Program-made: the position numbers and the translations under genes
Notes under the pieces: generated by a model
What the model was told of the DNA's origin: nothing
The model's input: only the letters and a program-made list of their open reading frames with translations
The model's database searches: none
From: Bilabrum cf. latius
Lineage: Eukaryota > Bigyra: Bicosoecida > Bigyra > Bicosoecida
DNA length: 64,000 nt
Reading direction: 5' to 3'
Assembly: GCA_965178125.1 (NCBI GenBank)
Contig: OZ237746.1
Location: 620,001 to 684,000, forward strand
Part shown: piece after piece, positions 10,763 to 21,100 of the stretch
Layout of the letters: each line of letters begins with the position of its first letter
How positions within the stretch are numbered: position 1 is the stretch's first letter

Positions 10763-13700
10763 TTAGGTCCTAGCGGTCCTGTAGTCGCGGTAGAAGGCAA
10801 GCAGCCTCTCAGATATCTGAGGGGAAATATCACCCGCAGCAGCTTCCAAATCTGCCTGCGACACCATCACGTCAGACCGTTTGATCTCGCCGATGAACTC
10901 GCCACATTGGCGGTCCTCTGCACCCAACTCCCCCTGGCCACTATCCCCTGCAGTCACTCGCCTTCCCCTCCCCTCGATACCCCCCGCCGGCCCCTCCCTC
11001 CCCTCGATACCCCCCCCCTGCCCCTCCCTCCCCTTGATGGCCCTCCCCTGCCCCTCCCTCCCCTTGATGGCCCTCCCCAGCGCCCGCATCACGGCCCCTT
11101 TGCCCACCGCAGCACACTCGGCCCCACTGAACCCATCCGTGAGCGCCTGCAGCCGCACCCAGTCGGGCTTGCGAGCCCCGCCTGCAGTGAGCGCCTTGCC
11201 CAGCCCCGCCCGGATGATGGCCTGCCTCGCCTTGCCACTCGGCGGTCCCACCAGCACGTGCCTATCCAGCCGCCCTGGCCTCACGAGGGCATCGTCAAGA
11301 AGATCCGGCCTGTTCGTTGCAGCCACCACGCTCACTCCGCCCCTGCCACCCGCCCCGTCCATCTCCATCAGCAGCTGGTTGACCACCCTGTCTCGCACCG
11401 ATGCACCCCCCCCACCCCCTCCCCCTGACCCCCGCTTGGGGGCAAGAGCGTCCACTTCGTCCAGAAACACCACGCACGGGCTCGCCCTCCTCGCCGCGGC
11501 AAACAGCCTGGCCACCGCCTTCTCAGAGTCGCCCACGTACTTGCTCAGCAGCTCGCCGCCCTTGACCGACAGGAAGCTGGCTCCCACCCTGGTTGCAACC
11601 GCTCTGGCGAGCATGGTCTTGGAGCACCCGGGGGGCCCGTACAGCAGCACGCCCCCCGGAGGATCCACACCCATGGCCCGCAGCGCGCCAGCGTGCCTTG
11701 AGGGCCACTCCACCGCTTCCAACAGCGCCTCTTTGGCCACCCTTTGCCCGTGTACATCCTCCCACTTGGTGTCGGGGCGCAGGGCTGCCAGCTCTCTAAG
11801 CGCTGTGGGGCGCGTGCGAGCCAAGGCGACCTGCAGGCAGTGCTCAATGTCCGTGGGTCCCGGGGTAGGGGGGGCGGAGACCGGCGACTAAGAATCGAGG
11901 GAGCTACCACCTGCAGCAGGGATTGCCGAGCCGAAAGGGGACACATTGCCGCTTGATATGGCGCTCTACGCGTTGTCTTTAGTACCTATTCCGCTAGCTC
12001 CCTCGGATGATGCAGTGGTGCCAGCTGCATCCGGCGCTGATCTATGCATGGGCCGCTCGTCTGGTGCAGTAGCTGCTCTTGCGTTAGACCTGCCTCGTTG
12101 CATGCCCATCTCTTCCAGGACTCGCCTGCGCATCGACACCAGATCGCCCGGCATATACCCAGCGAGCTTCCGAGCCAGAGGTGCACTCGCAGATACACCA
12201 CCTTCTCCCTGGGATCCAATTGTTCCCTGGCCCACCTCCCGCATCATCGTCCGCACCGCCTCCTCCAGTACCTCGCCAGAAGGCGGGTCTGCCTCAATCA
12301 CGCAGTCCAGGCGACCCACCCCACGCAAGGAGGCAGGTATGCTGCTCTGGCTCGATGCAGTGGCGATCACGAGAGGCACCAGAGGTACCGGCTGGTTTTG
12401 TCGTTGAGTACCGTCGTGTGACGAGTGCGAAGGGGGCACCAGGCCAGCTAGTTCCTCCAAGCTTTTGTTTTGCCCCACGGATGCGCTGCCTTGTCGTGTG
12501 CCGGGACCCTCGGCTTCGAGCGCATCGCCCGACACCAGGTCCTGACTGTCTTGCTGGTGCAAATGCTGGTGCAAACGCTGGTGCTGGTGCTCCTCTCTAT
12601 TACGACCCACGGACAGTACGCCGTCTAAGGCACCAGTGACCGCACTGGTGACACGGCTGACTCGCGCAGCATCTGCACCCACCCCGTCCCCTGGCTCTCC
12701 CCCGCCACCGGCATCACCGCCGCCCACTGCTGCCCCCAGCAGCACATCAAGACGGTCCAGCAGCAGGACAACCGGCACACCCTAGTTGCCAGCCCGCTGG
12801 GCGCTGCTGCACGCCGCTGCAATCGCGGCTTCCGCCTATCCGCTGAATGGCAGGGCAGCCATGCCTCGGCAGTCCACGCGCCGCAGGGACACGGCGGGCG
12901 GAGCAACAGCAAGGGCGGCAGAGCCAGCGGGCCCGCGGGCACGGGAAGCGGCCGCAGCTGCCGCAAGCCGGCGAGCATGAGCAGCAGCGGCCAGTAGTGC
13001 ACTCGCCGCCTGTGCTCCCGCCTCGGGGGGACCCACCACCACTAGGCCCCTGGGAGGGGGCAACCGGGGGATCGAGGAGGAGCCGCGGCGCGCCGCTGCA
13101 TCCTCTGGGCCGGGTGCACGCGTCCCGGCTGCAACCTGCGACTCGGTTGCAGCCGCGCTGACCCATCGATCGAGAACGGCCCTACTTCCGTTCACGATGG
13201 CCTTGAGCAGGGGTCCCAGGGCCAGCACGCGCGCCTGTCTGGCACAAGACACCCGGAGCGCTTCGGCCTGCGCCTGCATACCCGCCGCCGCCTGGGGGAC
13301 CACATGGCCAGTAGAAGGCCCCAGTTTCAGGGTAACGCCGGGTTCCTTTGCCTATGTCTCTGTCTTGTCTGCGGTGCTCGCTCTCCCCGGCGGGGAAGGG
13401 GCCCGACCTTGCACTTGCGATGGCGCGATCAAGGCGAACCGAGTGCTCGCTGCAATCGCTACCGCCACGCCCCTCGGTGCCTCCACGGTTGTGACGTCCT
13501 CTTGTTTACTGGCAGTAAAATACTCAATGGAGTCTAATGTTTTGCCAGCGGCAGGGCCAGTGGCAGCTGCTGGAGGCGAAGATGACGATGGGACGAGCAC
13601 ACGGCGAATTCTGGCCACAACCGGTGCGGGGGATGCGCCGTGTCTGATCGCAGCGGGAGAGCGAGATGCTGGCACCACAAGAATAAACCCTCCCGATGCA

Positions 13701-14218
13701 ACGAATCTAGGGCAGAACAGTGGCGAAGCCTGCCCGCCGGTCCGCCAGGGACCAGTCGTGGCAGATGCAGATGCCGACCATGCGGGTGGCTCCAGCTCGA
13801 CCACGGCAGCAGGTGCATCCAATATATCGAGGGGCATAACCGCGCAGTCTGTCGGAGAATGAGCTATCGTGTCGTAAGGCAGACCATTTCCCTAAGATCT
13901 GGCGGATTTCGATACCAGTGGCTGTGCAGATGCTACCACAGCCGAAGCCGCTTCATTTCGAACCATACGCTCTCCTTGCGAGCGAGATGGCCACGCCGTG
14001 CAAGTGATTGCGCAAGGTATTCTAGTTTGGTTTACGATTAAGTTGATCAGCAATGCCACCGGTTGCCCAGCCCCGGCACGAAGACTTGCAAGTACCTTGG
14101 GATTGACCAACAGAAGACTGCCGTTGCTTACTGCATCTCGAGATACAGACGCACCTGGTGCTTGCAAAACCCCTTGCCACTACCGGCGTTCTCGCTATCG
14201 CATGGCTGCACTCGACAT
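10763..14218 (-). CDS. AFG2: AAA ATPase AFG2/SPATA5 (Drg1) homologue
   Basis: A 1,151-residue type II AAA ATPase, ATG 14218 to TAA 10763. In yeast and animals this family strips Rlp24 and other factors from pre-60S ribosomes. The N-domain has the family signature CTAWP (about 73-77). D1 is at about 380-700, with a degenerate Walker A (GPPEAGAQ, 396-403) and Walker B LLLDRLD. D2 has the AFG2-type P-loop GPPGCSKT (861-868), Walker B VVFLDEVD (916-923), and sensor and arginine-finger sequence AATNRPDLLDDALVRPGRLD. The C-terminus (QISERLLAFYRDYRTA) resembles SPATA5. Eight in-frame TAGs (14195, 14180, 13892, 13352, 12836, 12782, 11966, 11888, lower coordinates) link N-domain, D1 and D2. A low-complexity insert splits D1, and a copy of CACTCGTCAC at 12418-12427 marks a possible intron there. 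Confidence 0.9.
10965..11090 (-). repeat. Tandem repeats of about 30 bp within AFG2
   Basis: Several near-identical copies encode RAIKGREGQG- and GGIEGREGPA-like decapeptides in the small subdomain of D2, close to the C-terminus. They are in-frame expansions in an otherwise conserved enzyme. Confidence 0.8.
11591..11600. repeat. Dispersed palindrome GGTTGCAACC
   Basis: First of six exact copies found by eye, at 11591, 17310, 26248, 36829, 38628 and 50045. All lie in coding sequence, in genes on both strands. About 0.06 copies would be expected by chance in 64 kb. Confidence 0.8.
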
Positions 14219-14384
14219 TGCACGCTATATCTAGTCTAGCAGTTAATATTGCCAGTTGCCGCGCCGGCGCCGAGTGGTCCGTGTGTGATGATCCCAGCCC
14301 TTCGGCCGAAAATTTGCAAGAACGTACAATAGATCAGACAGCTGTGACCTACCTTTCATCAATTATTCGCACTAGACTTCGGAA

Positions 14385-15374
14385 ATGAGTTTTGTTCCCG
14401 GATTTGGAAGTAGGAGCTCTGAACCATACAGGCCCGCACCAGGAGAAGACCCATCCGGTGGTGCGGATCCATCCGTGGATTCAGGGAGCCCGGCTCCAGC
14501 TCCAGCGCCAGCTCCAGCGCCAGCTCCAGCGCCAGCTCCAGCGCCAGCTCCAGCGCCAGCTCCAGCGCCAGCTCCAGCTCCAGCTCCAACTCCAGCTCCA
14601 GCTCCAGCGCCAGCTCCAGGTCTGGGTGGCTTCGCAGGACGTGGGGCTGGTGGAATGGGAGGAATGGGAGGAATGCCTGGAATGGGAGGAATGGGAGGAA
14701 TGCCTGGAATGGGAGGAATGCCTGGAATGGGAGGAATGCCTGGAATGGGAGGAATGCCTGGAATGGGAGGAATGATGGATGACATGAGCAGAATGATGGC
14801 GCAACAGCAAGAGGACATGGCAAAGGAGCATCGGCGAATGGCTGAGCAGATGGCTGCTCAGCGTCAGCAAATGGGAGGCATGGGCATGGGGGGTGGCGTG
14901 GGGGGCATGGGCATGGGAGGTGGCATGGCCCAACGAATGGCAATGCAGCATCAGATGCTGGCCTAGAAACAAGCCGCTATGATGGGCGGCATGATGGGCG
15001 GCATGATGGGCCGTATGGGCGGCATGGGCGGCATGGGCGGTGCGCCAGCTCCTGCCCCTACAGCCCCGGCGGATGCCCCATCGAAGGAGGATCGATCGGA
15101 GCAGCTTCGGAAGGAGGAGTGGCGGCTATAGAAGACCTCTGAGAAGGACAAGATCGCCGTGCTGAAAGACATCGTGCTGAAGCTAGGCCAGAGGGTCACG
15201 GCAAAGGAGGCGAAGGGGCTGCTGGGGAGCGTGGCGCTGGGCCGCAAGCACATGGTGCTGGGGGCTGAGATCCTGTACCAGGTCTGCACAGACCCGGAGA
15301 ATTTCAAAGAAGAGGCCCTGTTTGGGATGTGGTCCAAGGAGAAGGAGGAGGTGGTGAGGAGGCTGGGGCTGTGA
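14385..15374 (+). CDS. Pro-Ala and Gly-Met rich protein, DUF4476-like C-terminus
   Basis: A 329-residue protein, ATG 14385 to TGA 15372-15374. Residues about 34-80 are an almost pure Pro-Ala dipeptide run. They are followed by MGG/PGMGGM repeats, a Met-Gln-rich helix (MMAQQQEDMAKEHRRMAEQM), and a helical C-terminal domain from about 250 (KIAVLKDIVLKLGQ ... LYQVCTDPENFKEEALF). The last part resembles DUF4476, in which a short helix bundle ends with D-P-E-N-F. TAGs lie at 14964 (HQMLA, TAG, KQAAMM) and 15129 (EEWRL, TAG, KTSEKD); both sit in Gln-rich or charged helices. No function is known. It starts 166 bp from the divergent AFG2 gene, and its 3' end converges on the TPR gene. Confidence 0.75.
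14486..14625 (+). repeat. Hexanucleotide repeat encoding Pro-Ala
   Basis: About 23 tandem CCAGC(T/G) hexamers encode an alternating Pro-Ala run. From 14650 to 14770 there follows a second repeat encoding PGMGGM units of 18-21 bp. Confidence 0.9.
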
Positions 15375-15542
15375 ATGGATGGGTGGTGAGGGTTATGGTG
15401 GTCCTCACGAGGGAGTGATAGGGGAGAGATGTCCCCTAGCATTGCACTGTGTTCGTGCATCTGCACTGGCCTTGCACTGTGTTCGTACATATGTGCCTCG
15501 GTGATTTCATCATGAAATTGCTCTATCAACCATCTACACCTC

Positions 15543-16613
15543 TCACGGAATGGCCTCCCCTCCAGCACCCGCACCGTTGTCCCCTCCAGCACCCGCACCC
15601 TTCTCCCCTCCAGCACCCGCACCCTTGTCCCCTCCAGCACCCGCCCCCTTGTCCCCTCCATCACCCGCCCCCTTGTCCCCTCCATCACCCGCACCCTTGT
15701 CCCCTCCATCACCCGCCCCCTTGTCCCCTCCATTCCTGCCAATTGCTTGATCCGCCCAGGCAGCCCGTGCTGTCCTCTTTGCCTTCGTCAGCTGGTCCTT
15801 AACATCCTTGCGCCCCATCGCTATCGCTGCAATGCACTGCACGTCGCCTTCGCTCTTCGGATATGTCGCGGTGTCGAAGAGCCCCTCCGGCACTGGCACC
15901 CCTGCCATCACCCGGAGGCAGAGGTCTACAGCCCCGCGGAGGGCGCGGGAGTCTGGCTCTAATCGTACTGCAAGTCGGAGAGCCGACATGCACCGTGGGT
16001 CTGGCATGGATCCCCTGTGTGCACTTCTCAGTTGCTCGCTTGCGTGCTCGTCCCGACCGGCGCTTGAGCTCGACTTGGTCTCGCTCAATTGAGCCCGGCT
16101 CAGGCTCGGCGCAAGCTAGCCCCTTGCGAGTGCTGCCTATAGGCATAATCCCAACCTGTACCACCCAAGAGCAAGGCTTGGAACTTCGACCAGGACAGCA
16201 ACAAGACAATCAAGTGCCTCTCCAAATTGATGGCGAGACGCGCATTTCTCGGCTTCTTCAAGATTGCATACATACTTGTCTAACTTTGGATTGATGTCGG
16301 AAGCACCTGCGAATGTCTTAGTCGCAGTTGAACTAAGTTGGGGACACATCAGCAGGCATTTCACAAGCTCGAACCTGTCTAGTCCACCGAGCCAAGTCTG
16401 GGACGAATGGGCGCTTTTCGAAAGCATAGAAGGAGGCACTGGTTTCGGTACACCGTCTGCCTGGGTCTTGTCATATAATTCCCGCAACAAACCCAATGGA
16501 TTCGAAGATCTTTCGACCGTTGCACTCGCTTCCGCAGGTGCGGCAGCCGGCATAGCCCCGCTTGTCCCTGTAGTGGACATTGCCGCTTCTGAAGAGCCTT
16601 GATATGCTCTCAT
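15543..16613 (-). CDS. TPR-like protein with GGDKGAG repeats
   Basis: A 356-residue protein, ATG 16613 to TGA 15543. After a disordered N-terminus, residues about 110-155 form a tetratricopeptide-like helix pair (EEAEKCASRHQFGEALDCL ... LALGWYRLGLCL) interrupted by the TAG at 16137. A second helical part (ALRLAVRLEPDSRALRGAVD) follows TAG 16116. The C-terminal 60 residues are tandem GGDKGAG(D/A) heptapeptides (15548-15732). TPR domains bind other proteins; the partner is unknown. If the TAGs were stops, the TPR would be cut in the middle of helix B. Confidence 0.75.
15548..15732 (-). repeat. Tandem 21-27 bp repeats (GGDKGAG units)
   Basis: Eight or so imperfect copies of a unit encoding GGDKGAG(D/A) form the C-terminus of the TPR-like gene. 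They lie close to its stop codon. Confidence 0.85.
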
Positions 16614-16777
16614 TTCAAAGTTATCGTTGCATAGTACAGCGCGGACCCTGCGAGTGTTGAGTACGCTCAGTTTAGCATGCACGAACCGGAGCCAGAACGC
16701 CAATCGTGCCAGTATAATCGTGTTGTATCAAGTTGCTGCCTAAATTGAATCAAACCCAACCAAGTTTGTTGAGCCAA

Positions 16778-18088
16778 TCATCCTCGTCTCGAGTTTGGCT
16801 TCCTGCGTCGACCTGACCGCCGCCCGTTGCTCGCCTCGGCGGCCTCACCTGCCACTTGCGACCCACCGCCCTCCGAGGACGCCATCCCACTCGCATCGGA
16901 ATCGGTGCGGCGCCGCTTAGAGGCTGGCTCCTGTTCAGCGCTACCCCTGTCTCCATCCCCGCGCTGCTCTCCATCACCCCCACCCCCCTGGTCACCGCCC
17001 TCCCCCTCCCCCTCCCCCTCCTCCTCCAGCACGTCCCCGCCCCGCCGCGAGAAAGACGCCAGGGCGGCCGCTGCATCCAACGCGGTGCCTGGAGGCGACT
17101 TCTCTTCAGCAGTCGGCCTGCTGCGCTTCCTCCCACGACCCCCCCCGCCGCCGCCACCTCCGCCCCTGCCCCGGCCGCCGGGCCCTCCGCTGCTGCTGCT
17201 GCTGCTGCGCCCGCGGCCCCTGGCCCCTTCCTTCTGGTTCTCCTTCTCTCGCCCCCTGCCCCCTCGACCCCTGCTCTCCCCGCTGCCACCGGACCCCTCC
17301 AGGTCACCCGGTTGCAACCTCGGGAGCATGCTGCCGTACCTGTCCCGCGCCAGCACCGCCGCCTGCACGTACAGCCGGAACACGCCCGGCTGCAGGCCAG
17401 TCATGTGCTGCAGCGTCATTTCGCCGCTCTCCACGGCCGCCGGATCCCCGGAAGAAAGATTCTCCGCGATTCTGGCGGCGAGCACCATGGCCATGGGCAC
17501 TGATGCCGCCTCGGGCGGGTGCTCCGGTGGCTTGTAGGGCGGCCTCCTCGACCTCATCCTGAGCACCGCTTCCTCGTCTTTGGCCAGGGTGTCCGCCCCG
17601 CTGTTGCGCTGGGGTGTGGACAAACCCACGGCCTGGGGCCCCCCGGCGTGCATGATGGCCACGGCGCGGTGCAGGAAGGGACCCACGGCCTGCAGCGCGG
17701 CCGGGTCACCATCGGGCACGGCCACCACCTGCAGCACGCTCATCAGCGCGGGGTTCCCCAGGATGGGCTCGCCGTTCGCGGGCACGTTGCGCATGCGGCC
17801 CTGCCGGCGGAGGGCGTCGGCTGCGCGCGCGGCGCCCGGTTCCGCACCTGGGGCGGGGGATGACTGGCTGGCAGCAGATCTGGCGGCTCTGCGCCTGCCC
17901 TGCGGAGTGCCGAGGTCGTTGTCGTTGCTGGAGCTGGAGCTGCTGCTCTTCCGGTTCGACGGAGAGGCTCCACCACCACTGCCGGTTTGACCACTGTTTG
18001 CCTGGACACCTGTTTGGCCACCCACGTGCAGCGGAGGGGGGCGCCCTCCAGCGTGCCGCGGGGGCGTCTGCGCTGCGGCAGGATGCTG

Positions 18089-18125
<37 letters not shown>

Positions 18126-21100
18126 GAATGCCGCCCATGCGCCGGCCCAGACCCAGACGCAGCACCAGCACCCGAAGAGGATGAGAGGGCGGAGGAAAGG
18201 CCAGGCGTTGCGACGGCGGCAGCTGCGGCTGCTGCAGCAGCAGCCGCAGCATTGCCGTCCGGGTTCCCGGTGGCTGCAACGGAAAGCCCCCCCACACCGC
18301 CGCTGCTCCCGCCACTAGTTTCGAATCCTCCCATCCCGCCCGCGCTACCCCTTGGCTCCTGCCGCGCCCGTGCCGCAGCTGCCGCAGCCACACCGGCTCT
18401 GAGCGCAGACGTGAGCGCTGTCCTGTGCAGACCCCCGGCCAGTGTTCCCTGCGGCAGGTCCGCTGGCTGCAGCAGGGACAGGGCCTGATCTGCCAGCCAG
18501 GCGGCTCGTGCCTGCGGGCCGGTTCCAACGGGCGCATGACCAGAGCTGCTGCTGCCTGAGCCCGATCCTGTGCCTGCAGCTCCGACTTCGCCGTCTCCAG
18601 CAGCTGCCTTGCTGCCGGGCCCAGGCAGCTCGCCCTCTGCAGCGGCGCTGGTGTCCGAGCCTGTGGAGCTCCTCGAGTTCTCGTCCGACTGCTGCTCTTG
18701 CTCTTGCTGCTGCTGCTGCTGTGCATGCACGGACGCACCCGGTGCTCCCCCCATGGACGAAGCGGCTGCCGGAGCGGTCTTGTTCCCCCGGACACCCGAG
18801 GACTCGGGCCCGGGCAGCTGCGCCACCAGCCTGTTGGCCAGCGAGGCCAGGGCAACGACGACTCCGGCGCCGCTGGACTCCAGCCCCTGGGGCCCCAGCC
18901 TGCTGGCCACGGCAGCCTCAGCCGCCTTGAGAGGAGACATCCCGGGGGCGCCCCTGGCACCGGCACCGCTGGCGGCGCGAGCCGCGGCCCGAGCAGCGAT
19001 GGCCCGCGCCTCTGCCAGTGCCACTGCCGACAGCTGTGCGTCGTCTCCGTGGGCCAGGCCGCCGTCCGTGCCAGCACCAGCACCACCACCACCGTTGCTA
19101 GAGGTGCCAGCGCCAGAGCTACTGCTGCCACCCATCCCGCCGTCAGCTCCGTCCAGTGCCGCATCCACCGCCGCCACCACGGCAGCGCGGTCAAACAGCG
19201 CCCCCACGGACCGCTCCCCTGTGGCCGCGCCGGGACCGATCCGGCCGCCTGCCGCGGGAGACACAAGCGCAGAGGGGGGCGGGCCGCTGCGGGATTGCGA
19301 CGCGACCGCCATCGAGGATGAGGACGAGGACGAGGACGGCGGCGGCAGGCCGGCAGCTGAAGGGTGCTGGGCGAAGGATGAGGCAGACCTGCGCGAGCCG
19401 CCTGGGCCGGCCCTCGGCACCTGTCCGTCTCTGGAGGAGGACGCCTCTTCCGGCTCCGAATCCAGGGGAACGGAAGGCCCCGGTGTCAGCGTGACTCCGG
19501 CTCCGAGTCCGGCGCCCGGCCTCGCGCCTCGCCTGGTGCGGCCCAGCCCAACGCTGCCCCTCCCATCGTCGTCCTCGTCCTCCTCCTCGTCCTCGTTCTC
19601 GTCCTCGCTCCGGTGCCCTCGGGATCCGCTGTTGCTCGTCCTGGCTGCGCCCACGCCGGCCTCACCCAGCGCCAATGACGCTTCGATCGAGCCGGCCGCC
19701 GCGGTGGCCTCGCCGCTGTCGCCTCCCGGGGGCTCTGCAGCCAATGTGGCGGGTCTGGAGCGGGGCTTGGCGGGGGGTGATCTCAGCAAATCGTCCATCC
19801 CCGGGGGAATTCCCCCCCCGTTGTTCCCTCCAGACCCAGACCCAGACCCAGACCCAGACCCCGGCGCATCCTCCTCCTCCTCTTCATCCTCGTCCCGATC
19901 CGCCTCGGATTCAGGCGCGCCAAGGGCCCGTCCACGACCGTGCACTGCACCCTGCCCCGCTGCAGTATTACCTCCTCCTCCTCCTCCTCCTCCTCCAATT
20001 CTGCCCGTGCTCGACCCCCCGGGGCCTCCGCCCGTTGCCCCACCGCCGGTCCCGCCCCTGGGGCCGGTGCCCGCCCCTGCCACGGCGGACCGCTGCAGCA
20101 TGTTGGCCACTGCCTGCGGGCTGGTCTGCGTGACGCTCGCCGGGCTGGCCAGCGATCCACCGGTGGACGTCCCGGTGCCACCAGTCCCAGTACCGGGCGT
20201 GTCTCCCCCACCCCCGCCGTACGAGCCCACTCGAAGGGGCAACGGCGCGCTCCCGTCCTCGCCCCCCGGACCACCGCCGCCGCTGTTCCCTCGGTGTCTC
20301 CTCGCCCTGCCAGCGCCTGGGGCCTCCCCAGAACCGCCCCCGGCCACCGAAGCGCTTCCGACCGAGCCCACGGAATCCACCCGCCGCAGGCCGCCCCTGC
20401 CCCCCGGCTGGCTGGTCGTGGCCTCGGCTCGCCTACCCGTGGCTCTCCGCCGCCCCCGCACCGCAATGCCTGCACCCCCAGCGGCTCCGCCCCGTGCCCC
20501 CGCAGCAGGAGCGCCGGGCTTGGCTCTCTCTTTGTCGGTGGCAGCTGCCTACCCAGTCTGCGGGGTATCCGCAGGGGAGGACGAGGAGGACGCTCCGTTT
20601 GTCCCAGACCCACTATCCCCGCCGGCCTCGTCCCCGCCTTCCATGGGCTACTGCCCCGAACCAGCACCCGCGCCAGCCCCGGCCCCGGCCCCGGCCGACT
20701 CGCCTGCCGCTGCCGTTCCCCCGCTGAAGCTCAGCTGCCTGACCACCGCGCCGCCCCTACCGCCGGCAAGGGGCGGCAGCACCCCGCCGGTGGATGCCTC
20801 CCCCCCGCCCTTGCCAGCTGCCCCGGACACCACGGGCGAGCTGTCCCTGCCTGCACCGCTGCCCAGCCCCCCGGGAGAGCCCGGGCTGAAGATTCGGCTC
20901 CGGATCTTCCCGGCGCCCGCGCCCGTCTCCCTCCCAGCCCCCTTCTTGCCAGCATTGCGCCCGACGTCTCGAGCACCCGCCGCCGCGGCTCCGGCGCCCT
21001 TGTTCCCCACCGCCCCGCCGACAGCGCCTGCTCCGACCTTGCCCGCTGCGCCGGCCCGCGCCCTGGATCCGGCCGCGCCCACTGCCCCCGTGCCCGCCCC

